A DNA stretch of 13,444 nucleotides, from NCBI GenBank assembly GCA_030550695.1, contig JAUQOX010000056.1:1-13444 (forward strand), in the 5' to 3' direction. Positions 1 through 7,305 of the stretch are shown here, piece after piece. Positions within the stretch are counted from its first letter, which is position 1, and each line of letters begins with the position of its first letter. Below the pieces are notes generated by a model. It searched no databases and was not told where the DNA came from. It saw nothing but the letters and a program-made list of their open reading frames with translations. This stretch comes from Gemmatimonadota bacterium (lineage in GTDB: Bacteria > Gemmatimonadota > Gemmatimonadetes > Longimicrobiales > Gaopeijiaceae). A program made the translations under genes and the position numbers.

Positions 1-37
1 CCCAGGGTCGGAACCCTCCACCGCCACAGGGCGTGCC

Positions 38-2515
38 ATGAAGGACTCCCAAAGCCTGGTACGGGTTGCCCTCCCCCTTCCCCTCTGGCAGACCTTCACC
101 TACCGCATCGAAGGCCCGCCGCCTCCTCCGGGCACCCGGGTCCTGGTCCCTTTTCGGAGGGAGGCCCGGGTGGGTTGGGTGGTGGAGGAGGGGGAGGAGG
201 GCGATGCCGGGGAGATCCGCTCCGTCCTGGACCGTTTGGAGGCGGTCCCCGCCATCCCGCCGGATCTCTGGAGCCTGGCCCGCTGGATGTCGGACTACTA
301 TCTCTCTCCTCTGGGGCTCGTCCTCCGAGCGGTGCTTCCCGCCTCTCTTTCCGACGCCTCCAGGGATTTCCTGGTTTTGGAAGCGGGTTCGGCCGGCTCC
401 GGCAGGCTTCCTGCCAGGCAGCAAGCCCTTCTGGAAGCCCTGGCCGCCAGCCGGGGTCCCCGCCAGGTGAGCTCCCTCCGACGGGCCATGGGAAGGGGCT
501 CCCTCTGGCCCGAGATCCGGGCCCTGGTCAGCCTCGGGCTGGTGCGCCACGAGACCCTCCCCCCCCGGGAACCCAAGGCCCGAGCCCGGAGGATCGTGCG
601 GATCGCCCGGTGGCTTTCGGACCTCACGGAACGGGAGGAGGTCCTCGGCCGGTCCCCCAGGCAAAGGGACCTCTACGAGTTCTTGGAAGGCGCTGGAGGC
701 CGGGCCGAGCTCCGTCACCTCCGGCAGGAAGGAGGGTTCGGACCGGAAGTGATCCGGGGGCTGGTTCGGAAGGGGCTAGCGGCCCTGGAGGAGGAAGAAA
801 CCGCCCGGGACCCCTTCAAGGCGATGGATCTTCCGAGCCTTCGGCCCCTGGTCCCCACCCCCCGCCAGGCCGAAGTGGTGGCCTCCCTCCTCTCCCTTCT
901 GGGGAGCACCCCTCCGCCCCCCGCCCTCCTGTTCGGAGTCACCGGATCGGGAAAGACCCTGGTGTACCTGGAGGTCCTCAAGGAGGTGGTGGAACGTCGG
1001 GGCAAAGGGGCGATTGTCCTGGTCCCCGAGATCTCCCTGACGCCTCAGACGGTGGGCCGGTTCCGGAGCTATTTCGGGGACCAGGTAGCCGTACTCCACT
1101 CCGCCCTTTCCGAGGGGGAGCGCTTCGACGCGTGGCGGCAGCTCCGCCGGGGGGAGAAACGGATTGCCGTGGGCGCCCGGTCGGCGGTCTTCGCGCCGGT
1201 GCCGGATCTGGGGGTCGTGGTGGTGGATGAGGAACACGAGGGCAGTTACAAGCAGTCGGAAGGCCCCCGGTACCATGCCCGGGACGTGGCCGTGATGCGG
1301 GCGCGGCAGGTGGGAGCCCTGTGTCTGTTGGGAAGTGCCACCCCTTCGCTGGAAAGCTGGCACAACGCCCGACAGGGGAAATTTCGGCTCTTCACCCTGC
1401 CGGATCGGGTGGGGGGCGGGGTGCTGCCGCCGGTCAGGGTGGTGGACTTGAAATCGGTGTGGCGGGGGAAGGCCGAGGGGTCGGCAGACGCCGGCGAAGG
1501 GGAGGGAATCCTTTCCCCCGTCTTGGTGGAGGGGATCCGGGAGCGCCTTGCCCGACGAGAGCAGGTGATCCTCCTCCTCAACCGGCGGGGCTATTCGAAC
1601 TTCGTGCAGTGCCGGGATTGTGGGGGGGTGTCCACCTGCCCCCACTGCTCCGTATCCCTGACCTACCACCGGACCCGGAATCGGCTCCTGTGCCACTATT
1701 GCCGGCATGAGGAGCCGACCCCGGAGGCCTGTGCCCGCTGCGGGAGCCGGGAACTCCGTTTCCGGGGGTTGGGCACGCAACAGGTGGAACAAGTGGTGGC
1801 CCGGAGCTTCCCGGGGGCCCGGATCGCCAGGATGGATGTGGACACCACCTCCGGGAAATGGGCCCATCACGAGATCCTGGGGAGGTTCGGCCGGGGGGAA
1901 ATCGACATCCTTCTGGGGACCCAGATGATCGCCAAGGGGTTGGATTACCCCCGGGTGACCTTGGTGGGGGTGATCAATGCCGACGTGGGGATCCATCTGC
2001 CCGACTTCCGGGCCGGCGAGCGGACGTTCCAGCTCTTGAGCCAGGTGGCGGGCCGGACCGGAAGAGGAACCCTGGGTGGAGAGGTGGTGGTGCAGACCGC
2101 GCTGCCGGAGCATTATGCGGTGCAATCGGCCCTGACCCACGATTACGAGGCCTTCGCCCGCAGGGAGCTGGAGGAACGCCGTTCTCCCCCTTACCCCCCC
2201 CACGTGCGGATGGCCAGCGTTTTGGTGAGCAGCCCCGACGAGGAGGAGGCCGCCCTGGAAGCCGAAAGGGCGGCCGACTGGGTGCGGGGCTTCCTGCGGA
2301 GCCGGCCGGCAGCCGGCGGTGGAGGGGTGGATGTGCTGGGGCCGGCCCCCGCTCCCATCGAGCGCCTTCACGGGCGTTGGCGCTGGCACTTTCTCCTTCG
2401 AAGCGCGGCTCCCGCCGCCCTGGGACGAACCCTCGCGGTCCTCGTCAGGGAGTTCCGTCCCAAAGACTCCGGGGTTCGTGTCGTGGTGGATCGGGATCCT
2501 GTGGCTCTGTTGTGA
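38..2515 (+). CDS. priA: Primosomal protein N' (replication restart helicase PriA)
   Basis: PriA is a 3'-to-5' DNA helicase that recognises stalled or repaired forks and reloads the replicative helicase. The 825-residue product shows the full family layout. An N-terminal 3'-DNA-binding domain covers about 1-105, followed by a winged-helix-like segment. The helicase core has Walker A GVTGSGKT (300-307), DEEH (397-400) and motif VI QVAGRTGR (669-676). The zinc-binding insertion carries four CxxC pairs (C525/C528, C534/C537, C552/C555, C565/C568). All catalytic and metal residues are present, so it looks functional. It is about 90 residues longer than E. coli PriA, with extra length mainly between the N-terminal domain and the helicase core. 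The ATG has a modest AGGG upstream. Only 37 nt precede it, so its upstream neighbour is unknown. The family assignment is secure. Confidence 0.97.
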   Translation: MKDSQSLVRVALPLPLWQTFTYRIEGPPPPPGTRVLVPFRREARVGWVVEEGEEGDAGEIRSVLDRLEAVPAIPPDLWSLARWMSDYYLSPLGLVLRAVLPASLSDASRDFLVLEAGSAGSGRLPARQQALLEALAASRGPRQVSSLRRAMGRGSLWPEIRALVSLGLVRHETLPPREPKARARRIVRIARWLSDLTEREEVLGRSPRQRDLYEFLEGAGGRAELRHLRQEGGFGPEVIRGLVRKGLAALEEEETARDPFKAMDLPSLRPLVPTPRQAEVVASLLSLLGSTPPPPALLFGVTGSGKTLVYLEVLKEVVERRGKGAIVLVPEISLTPQTVGRFRSYFGDQVAVLHSALSEGERFDAWRQLRRGEKRIAVGARSAVFAPVPDLGVVVVDEEHEGSYKQSEGPRYHARDVAVMRARQVGALCLLGSATPSLESWHNARQGKFRLFTLPDRVGGGVLPPVRVVDLKSVWRGKAEGSADAGEGEGILSPVLVEGIRERLARREQVILLLNRRGYSNFVQCRDCGGVSTCPHCSVSLTYHRTRNRLLCHYCRHEEPTPEACARCGSRELRFRGLGTQQVEQVVARSFPGARIARMDVDTTSGKWAHHEILGRFGRGEIDILLGTQMIAKGLDYPRVTLVGVINADVGIHLPDFRAGERTFQLLSQVAGRTGRGTLGGEVVVQTALPEHYAVQSALTHDYEAFARRELEERRSPPYPPHVRMASVLVSSPDEEEAALEAERAADWVRGFLRSRPAAGGGGVDVLGPAPAPIERLHGRWRWHFLLRSAAPAALGRTLAVLVREFRPKDSGVRVVVDRDPVALL

Positions 2516-2586
2516 CGGAACCGAATCCGGTCTGCAGCGGGCGGGCGTTGCCCCGGGTGGGATGCCCGAATATCTTCCGAACCGAG

Positions 2587-2616
2587 GGAGAGGGAAGCGA
2601 ATTGGCTTCCGTCTCC
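2587..2616 (+). other. Stem-loop between priA and the HNH gene
   Basis: GGAGA (2587-2591) pairs with TCTCC (2612-2616), and GGAAGC (2593-2598) pairs with GCTTCC (2605-2610). There is one G/G mismatch and a six-base loop. No T run follows, so it is not a classic intrinsic terminator. It could be a weak terminator, an mRNA processing site or an operator upstream of the next gene. Confidence 0.4.
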
Positions 2617-2668
2617 AGGGCGGACCCCAGGGGAAGCGTTCCGGCGCCCCGGCGCGGCGATGGGACAT

Positions 2669-3235
2669 ATGGGATGCCTGGCTCTCAACGCCTCTTTTGA
2701 GCCCCTCACCATGGTTCCGGCCCAGCGGGCCGTCCGGCTGGTCTTGGACGGCAAGGCCGAGATCCTGGAGGCCGCGCCCGACCGCGCCTTCCGTTCCACC
2801 AGGGCGGAACTTCCCTTTCCCCTGGTCATCCGCCTGGTGCGTTTCGTATCGGTTCCGCGGCGCCTGCGGAGGCAGGTCACCAACACCTTTCTCTTTGCCC
2901 GGGACGGGTATTCCTGCCAGTACTGCGGTCGCCACCGGAGCGAGCTTCGGGGACGCCAGTTCCTGACCCGGGACCACGTGGTCCCCCTCTCCCGAGGGGG
3001 GACCAACGCTTGGGCCAACGTGGTCACCTCCTGTTCGGCCTGCAACAACCGAAAGGGCAACCACCTGCCCGAAGAGGTGGGGATGCGCCTCTTGTCGGTT
3101 CCCCGGGAGCCCAACCACGTGCACTTGGTGTGGGCGGTGCGGAAGCTCACCCCCATCCAGGCCAAGTATATCCGCATGTTCTACGGACAGGAGGCGGTGG
3201 CGGCCCTGGAGGCCAACCCCCATCTGGCTTCTTAG
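2669..3235 (+). CDS. HNH endonuclease family protein
   Basis: This small protein (188 aa from this start) has a C-terminal HNH nuclease fold. The zinc-ribbon pairs CQYC (C83/C86) and CSAC (C122/C125) flank a DH metal/catalytic pair (D102-H103) and N117, followed by NNRKGN. The N-terminal 75 residues (LNASFEPL, then a basic stretch) match the extension typical of a widespread stand-alone bacterial HNH family. That family is chromosomal rather than intron- or intein-borne. Its members usually begin M-x-x-L-x-L-N-A-S, which favours this ATG over the in-frame ATG at 2660. Neither start has a strong ribosome-binding site. The gene lies about 150 nt after priA on the same strand. The family call is firm, but the biological role (DNA repair or nicking) is not established. 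Confidence 0.9.
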   Translation: MGCLALNASFEPLTMVPAQRAVRLVLDGKAEILEAAPDRAFRSTRAELPFPLVIRLVRFVSVPRRLRRQVTNTFLFARDGYSCQYCGRHRSELRGRQFLTRDHVVPLSRGGTNAWANVVTSCSACNNRKGNHLPEEVGMRLLSVPREPNHVHLVWAVRKLTPIQAKYIRMFYGQEAVAALEANPHLAS

Positions 3236-3271
3236 GCCGGAGGAGCCCCGGGGCCGTGCGATCTAGCGGCT

Positions 3272-3294
3272 GCGGACGGGGCCGAGCCGTCTGC
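3272..3294. terminator. Hairpin between convergent genes, possible bidirectional terminator
   Basis: GCGGACGG (3272-3279) pairs with CCGTCTGC (3287-3294), including one G-T wobble, around a seven-base loop. It sits in the 76-nt gap between the HNH gene on the plus strand and the 159-aa gene on the minus strand, where a terminator is expected. There is no T run on either side, so the call rests on position and stem only. Confidence 0.35.
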
Positions 3295-3311
3295 TGGGGG
3301 GCGTCGGGGAG

Positions 3312-3791
3312 CTACTCGTCCAGCCAGGCGTAGGGCCGCTCGTAGAACTGCCCGAACCCCCGGACCATCCCCTCGGCGGTGTATTCCTTCCAGGAGATCA
3401 CCCATCCCCGCACCGGATCCTGGTGAACCTGGTACGAAAACAGGGGGTTCTGGGTCTTCTCCGCCAAGAACCGGGCCAAGGCCGGCGGGAGGTTGGGCAC
3501 ACCCGCCACGGTGAACTCGCCAGGGCGTTGATCCAAGAGGTCGCGATGCAGCTCCGACTCGAAGATCTTGAGTTCCCGGATGGCATCTTCCACGGAAGAA
3601 GCGATGCGGCTGAAGTTGTCCGGGGCGGTGGAGCCGGTGCGCCGCCGCAGCTCCTTGAGGAGGGTGAGGGTGGCAGGGGCCCTTACCTCCACCAGGACTT
3701 CGCGGAGCAGGTCCAACAGCCGCTCTTGGATGCGGAGGAGCTGGGAGAACTCCCGCAATCTGGACCAGCCCTTCTCTGCCCGCTCCTCCAT
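3312..3791 (-). CDS. Uncharacterised helical protein downstream of the acyl-CoA synthetase
   Basis: I do not recognise this 159-residue protein. It has no signal peptide or membrane segment, so it is probably cytoplasmic. Residues 1-100 look strongly alpha-helical and charged, with heptad-like leucines. The C-terminal 45 residues are rich in aromatics (FSYQVHQDP, WKEY, FGQFYERPYAWLDE) and look like a compact beta-rich or mixed end. No cysteines or obvious catalytic motif are visible. The start is well supported: AGGAG lies four bases before the ATG. It follows the ADP-forming acyl-CoA synthetase by 40 nt on the same strand and is probably co-transcribed with it. A link to that enzyme is inference from position only. 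Codon use matches its neighbours, and the reverse-strand alternatives look like shadows. Confidence 0.8.
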   Translation of the reverse strand: MEERAEKGWSRLREFSQLLRIQERLLDLLREVLVEVRAPATLTLLKELRRRTGSTAPDNFSRIASSVEDAIRELKIFESELHRDLLDQRPGEFTVAGVPNLPPALARFLAEKTQNPLFSYQVHQDPVRGWVISWKEYTAEGMVRGFGQFYERPYAWLDE

Positions 3792-3831
3792 AAATCTCCT
3801 GGATTTCCGGGGAAAGGATCATCGTTGCAAT

Positions 3832-5982
3832 CTAGTGCGTCGGAAGGCCGCCGGAAACACCGGTTTCCCTTCCCACGGGCGGCTCCAGCGAAATGCGGGC
3901 GTCCACCGCAACCCCCCCCTCGGGAAAGAGCAGGAAGGGATTGATGTCGAGTTCGGCGATCTCGTCGTGCTCCTCCACCAACTGGGAAACCCTGAGGAGA
4001 ACCTCCTCGAGGTGGGCCAGGTCGGCGGGGGGATCCCCCCGGATCCCTTCCAAGACCCCGAAACCGCGTATGGATCGGATCATTTCCCGGGCGTCCAGGC
4101 GGGTGAGGGGGTGGACCCGGAACGCCACGTCCTGCAAGGCTTCCACGTAGATCCCCCCCAAGCCGAACATGAGGATGGGGCCGAACTTGGGATCCCGGGC
4201 CATTCCCAGGATCACCTCCCGACCGTCACGCAGGTACCGTTCCACCAACACTCCCTGGATGCGGGCCTGGGGCATGGAGCTCCGGATGCGGTCTACCACG
4301 GAACGGTAGGCTTCCCGCACCTCTTCCGGAGAACGGAGGTCCACCACCACGCCTCCCGCGTCGGTCTTATGGACCAGGTCGGGGGAAAGGATCTTGACCA
4401 CCACCGGAAAACGCATCTCCAGGGCCGCCTCCACGGCATCCTCCTCCGAATGGACCACCCGGAAGGGGACGGTGGGGATCCCGTAGGCTTGCAGGACCTT
4501 GAGGGCTTCCACCTCGGTCAGGCGCGGCCGCCCTGCCCCCCGGGCCCGCTCCAGGATCTCCTCCACCTTCCGCACCTGGACAGGAAAGTGCTCCGGCTCG
4601 GCAGGAGGCCTTTCCCGCCAGGCCCGGTAACGGTTCATGGCCGCCAGGGCCCGGGCCGCCGATTCCGGAAAGATGTAGGCCGGGATCCCGGCCTCCTTGA
4701 GCTCCGCCCGCCCCTCGGGCAGTCCTTCCCGTCCCATGAGGACAGCCAGGACAGGTTTCTCCCGGCAGGTTCCCGCGGCGGCCACGATGCTGGCGGCGAT
4801 GTCGGTCTGCCGGATCCCCAAGGGGGGAACGAAAGCGGCCAGCACGGCGTCCACCTTGGGGTCCTGGAGCACGATGCTCAGGGCCACCTGGTATCGCTCC
4901 CCGGTGGCGGAGGCGATCATGTCCACGGGGTTTCGGACCGATGCCTCCGCCGGGAACACCCTCCGGAGCCTGGCCTGGATGTGGGGGGAAAGCTCCACGA
5001 CCTCCAACCCGTGGGATTCGCAGGCGTCGGCCATGATGATCCCCGGCCCGCCGGCGTTGGTGAGGATGGCCACCCGGTTCCCCTTGGGGAGGGGAAGGTG
5101 CTCGAAGGCCATGGCCAGATCGAACAGTTCCTGGATGCTGCCGGCCCGGAGAACGCCGCATTGGGCCAAGAGGGCGTCGATGGCCAGGTCGGCTCCCGCC
5201 AAGGCCCCGGTATGGGAGGAGGCGGCCCGGGCTCCGGCGGAGGTGCGGCCCGATTTCACGACGGCGATGGGTTTCTTGCGGGAAATCCTCCGAGCCAGGG
5301 GAATGAAGTGCTTGGGGTTTCCGAAGCTTTCCAGGTACATGAGGATGACCCGGGTGTGGGGGTCGTCCTCCCAGTATTCCAGCAGGTCGTTGCCGCTCAC
5401 GTCGGGTTTGTTCCCCACCGAGATGAACTGGCGGATCCCGATTCCGTATTCATGGGCATAATCCAAGATGGTGACGCCCAAAGCCCCCGACTGGCTGAGG
5501 AAACTGGTGGAGCCGGGAGGCGGCATGGTGGGGGCGAAGGTGGCGTTCATGGATACGCCGGGATCGGTGTTGAGGAGGCCCATACAGTTGGGGCCCACCA
5601 GGCGCATTCCGTAGCGGCGGACGATCTCCACCAGAGCCTCCTCCCGGGCCACCCCCTCCCCTCCCACCTCCCGGAACCCGGCCGAAATCACCACCACGCC
5701 TCGGACCCCCTTCTGGCCACATTGCTCCGCCACTTCCAGCACCACCTCCTTGGGAACCACCACCACCGCCAGGTCCACCGGACCCGGGATGGCAGTCACC
5801 GACGGATACGCCGGGATCGAGTGCACGAAGGGGGCGTGGGGGTTCACAGGATAGACCACGCCCTGGTAGCCGTGGCGGATCAGATTGTCCAGAATCTGGT
5901 AGCCCAACGTGCCGGGCCGGCGGCTGGCCCCGATCACGGCGATGGAGGCGGGCCGGAAGAACATGTCCAACGTGGCCGACAT
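3832..5982 (-). CDS. Acetate/acyl-CoA ligase (ADP-forming), fused alpha-beta
   Basis: The 716-residue single chain interconverts an acyl-CoA, ADP and phosphate with the free acid, CoA and ATP, so it can make ATP by substrate-level phosphorylation or activate an acid. The domain order is the usual fused one. A CoA-binding Rossmann domain begins around SIAVIGAS (13-20). Succinyl-CoA-synthetase-like ligase domains span about 150-460, and a C-terminal ATP-grasp (beta) part spans about 485-700. The expected phosphohistidine is present in SSHTGALAG (H257), and the beta-side histidine in LVHKTDAGG (H538). An ATP-grasp acidic end (ELDINPF) is also visible. No GNAT domain is present, so it is not a Pat/YfiQ-type acetyltransferase. 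Substrate (acetate, branched or aryl acids) cannot be read from sequence. The ATG lacks a clear ribosome-binding site, but the start fits the family. It heads a two-gene unit. Confidence 0.93.
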   Translation of the reverse strand: MSATLDMFFRPASIAVIGASRRPGTLGYQILDNLIRHGYQGVVYPVNPHAPFVHSIPAYPSVTAIPGPVDLAVVVVPKEVVLEVAEQCGQKGVRGVVVISAGFREVGGEGVAREEALVEIVRRYGMRLVGPNCMGLLNTDPGVSMNATFAPTMPPPGSTSFLSQSGALGVTILDYAHEYGIGIRQFISVGNKPDVSGNDLLEYWEDDPHTRVILMYLESFGNPKHFIPLARRISRKKPIAVVKSGRTSAGARAASSHTGALAGADLAIDALLAQCGVLRAGSIQELFDLAMAFEHLPLPKGNRVAILTNAGGPGIIMADACESHGLEVVELSPHIQARLRRVFPAEASVRNPVDMIASATGERYQVALSIVLQDPKVDAVLAAFVPPLGIRQTDIAASIVAAAGTCREKPVLAVLMGREGLPEGRAELKEAGIPAYIFPESAARALAAMNRYRAWRERPPAEPEHFPVQVRKVEEILERARGAGRPRLTEVEALKVLQAYGIPTVPFRVVHSEEDAVEAALEMRFPVVVKILSPDLVHKTDAGGVVVDLRSPEEVREAYRSVVDRIRSSMPQARIQGVLVERYLRDGREVILGMARDPKFGPILMFGLGGIYVEALQDVAFRVHPLTRLDAREMIRSIRGFGVLEGIRGDPPADLAHLEEVLLRVSQLVEEHDEIAELDINPFLLFPEGGVAVDARISLEPPVGRETGVSGGLPTH

Positions 5983-6145
5983 AGCGGGAGGTCCGGGGGC
6001 GCTGAAGGGTGAGGGGAAACGGGGGAGGGGGGCTGACCGGGAACCCCCTGCCCGGCGGAAAGTACAGAGGGCCGGAAGGCCCGTTCCAGCTGAAAAGGGC
6101 TAAGGTAAGGTATCGGACCCCCGATTCCCACGGCAAACCAGGTCC
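5983..6145. other. Divergent intergenic region upstream of the acyl-CoA synthetase
   Basis: The 163-nt gap lies between the minus-strand synthetase start and a possible plus-strand small gene. It should hold the synthetase promoter. A small hairpin, GGGCC with loop GGAA and GGCCC (6069-6082), and a mildly AT-richer patch around 6087-6113 are visible. I could not identify a convincing -35/-10 pair on either strand. Confidence 0.35.
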
Positions 6146-6523
6146 ATGACCCTCCGCGAACCAGACCCGCCTGTCCACGGGCACCCACCCCTCCCTCCGG
6201 CCCGCCCGGCCGGCGAAGGGGCGGCCCGTAAGGAAGACCTACCGCCCACCCGGCGGATCCTCGACGTGGGCCCTGCCCGGGAAGAATGGATCGTGACCTG
6301 GGTGGGCTCCGCCTTGGCCGCGGTCCCCCACTCCTCTCGGGTGGCGCTGTTGGAGCTGGAGGCTGTGCCGGCGGCCCGACCGGAAAAGGGGGTCAGGCGG
6401 TTGCTGATGGCTGGCCGGTCTCTGGACGAGGTCGCCGACGAGGAGATTGCGGCCCGCCTTACGGCCAAGCCGGATTCCCCGGCCAGGACCCGCCATGGGC
6501 GGGAGAGGGGACGCACCCCGTAG
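6146..6523 (+). CDS. Possible small hypothetical protein (orphan)
   Basis: I do not recognise this 125-residue reading frame. Its ends are proline/arginine rich and low in information. The middle (about 36-108) looks protein-like: an aromatic/hydrophobic segment (EEWIVTWVGSALAAV), a short beta-like stretch (RVALLELEAVP), then a charged amphipathic helix ending around EEIAARLTAKP. Codons in that part are strongly G/C-ending, as in the real genes nearby. There is no signal peptide and no cysteine. The ATG has only a weak AGG before it, so the true start may lie further in. Overlapping frames on both strands are open too, as expected at this GC content. It may be a real lineage-specific gene or a spurious frame. 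Confidence 0.42.
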   Translation: MTLREPDPPVHGHPPLPPARPAGEGAARKEDLPPTRRILDVGPAREEWIVTWVGSALAAVPHSSRVALLELEAVPAARPEKGVRRLLMAGRSLDEVADEEIAARLTAKPDSPARTRHGRERGRTP

Positions 6524-6698
6524 CGGCCCCCCAGGGAACCGGAGACGGAGGGCGGCCAAGGGTTCGGCCCGCCCTCAGACCGCTTTCCCCCGGCCGCCGA
6601 GCTCGGCCTTCCCGGCCCAGGGCCTCCGGTTGCCTCGCCACAGGTGTCGGTTCCACCCCGCCCCCGGCTGAACCCCACCGCGGTCCCCTGCTGCTTCC

Positions 6699-6725
6699 CC
6701 GGCCGTGTCGTTTCGACACGCCCGG
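6699..6725. promoter_or_regulatory. 27-nt near-perfect dyad (operator or hairpin)
   Basis: CCGG (6699-6702) pairs with CCGG (6722-6725), and CGTGTCG (6704-6710) pairs with CGACACG (6714-6720). There is a single C/C mismatch and a TTT centre. That gives eleven pairs in total. No T run follows, which argues against a simple intrinsic terminator. It lies about 50 nt upstream of the AT-rich island, so it could be a repressor-binding site. Confidence 0.5.
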
Positions 6726-6770
6726 TGTCATCCCCCTAGGGCAGCCAGCCGGGCCGTGCAGAGCCTGAAG

Positions 6771-6815
6771 ATCTACGCAAGTTATTTCATTACAAAAACT
6801 TGTCTTTCTTCGTCC
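6771..6815. promoter_or_regulatory. AT-rich island with inverted repeat, candidate promoter
   Basis: This is one of the few AT-rich patches in the window. It contains the inverted repeat CAAGTT (6778-6783) / AACTTG (6797-6802) with a 13-nt spacer. TACAAA (6791-6796) could serve as a -10 box, but no good -35 was found at the right distance. The promoter call rests mainly on base composition and position. Confidence 0.35.
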
Positions 6816-6831
6816 AACCGGGGCACGGGAA

Positions 6832-7113
6832 GTGCCAAGGGGAACGAGCGGCGTCGTGGGAGGACGCCTGCTACGATCGTTGTGGGACCGGCCTGCGGGG
6901 CCGGAGGACTTCGAAGCTATGATGCCGAGAGAGGGACCTGTGATTCGACATTGGCGAGGGGAGGGGGCCGAAGGCGTGGGGATCGTGGTCGTGGATCCTC
7001 CCGTGGAAGAGGTGGAGGACGAGGCCAGGCCCCGGATCGAGATGTTCGTTTGGGGGGGGAAGGTCCGTCCGCAGCCCACGCTTCCCTACGGCCGTTGGAA
7101 GGCGACCTCCTAG
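6832..7113 (+). CDS. Possible small acidic hypothetical protein
   Basis: I do not recognise this 93-residue frame, which starts with GTG; an ATG at residue 30 or 31 is an alternative start. The C-terminal half looks protein-like: a hydrophobic beta stretch (GVGIVVVDPP), an acidic run (VEEVEDEARP), then IEMFVWGGKVRP. No signal peptide, cysteine or known motif is visible. Support comes from context. An AT-rich candidate promoter lies just upstream, and a hairpin begins exactly at its TAG stop, followed by a T run. Other open frames overlap it on both strands, so it may still be spurious. Confidence 0.38.
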   Translation: MPRGTSGVVGGRLLRSLWDRPAGPEDFEAMMPREGPVIRHWRGEGAEGVGIVVVDPPVEEVEDEARPRIEMFVWGGKVRPQPTLPYGRWKATS

Positions 7114-7174
7114 CCTTCCCCCCCGAAGGCGGCTCGCCGCTGCCGGCGGTTCCTGCCGGCTCCCCCCTTTTTTT
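7113..7174 (+). terminator. Hairpin cluster ending in a T run
   Basis: GCCTTC (7113-7118) pairs with GAAGGC (7125-7130) around six C bases. GCCGGC (7142-7147) pairs with GCCGGC (7155-7160) around a seven-base loop. Seven T bases follow at 7168-7174. The T run lies seven bases beyond the second stem, which is further than in a classic intrinsic terminator, but the overall shape fits transcription termination before the Spy-like gene. Confidence 0.5.
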
Positions 7175-7305
7175 AACGAATCGCCTCTGAAGGAGTCCAT
7201 TTCAGTAGGCAGGGCGAGGTGTGGTGAGGGGATGGAGCCCTGACCTATGGGAAATGGAGAACCGTCGGCCCCAGGGCGGGCCGGCTCGATCTGGAGGAGG
7301 CGACC

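Larger units (their letters stand above)
6524..6831. other. Non-coding stretch with a dyad and an AT-rich island
   Basis: This gap of about 308 nt holds no convincing gene. The first 170 nt are GC-rich and featureless. A 27-nt dyad follows at 6699-6725, then an AT-rich patch around 6771-6815 that contrasts sharply with the rest of the window. Together they look like a regulatory region for whatever lies downstream. Confidence 0.5.

Noticed and set aside
172..201. G-rich run inside priA as a G-quadruplex
   Set aside because: The loops between three-G tracts are too long for a standard motif, and the run is explained by valine/glutamate/glycine codons.
776..3223. Long open frame on the minus strand opposite priA and the HNH gene
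   Set aside because: It runs antisense to two genes with complete family motifs, and its product is proline/histidine/glycine-rich without recognisable domains. Such frames are expected at this GC content.
2669..3235. HNH gene as a homing endonuclease or mobile element remnant
   Set aside because: It has the N-terminal extension of a stand-alone chromosomal family. There are no intron, intein or repeat boundaries around it, and priA is uninterrupted.
3568..6012. Long plus-strand open frame opposite the acyl-CoA synthetase
   Set aside because: The synthetase on the other strand has all catalytic motifs. The antisense product is low-complexity and histidine/glycine-rich, a codon-bias shadow.
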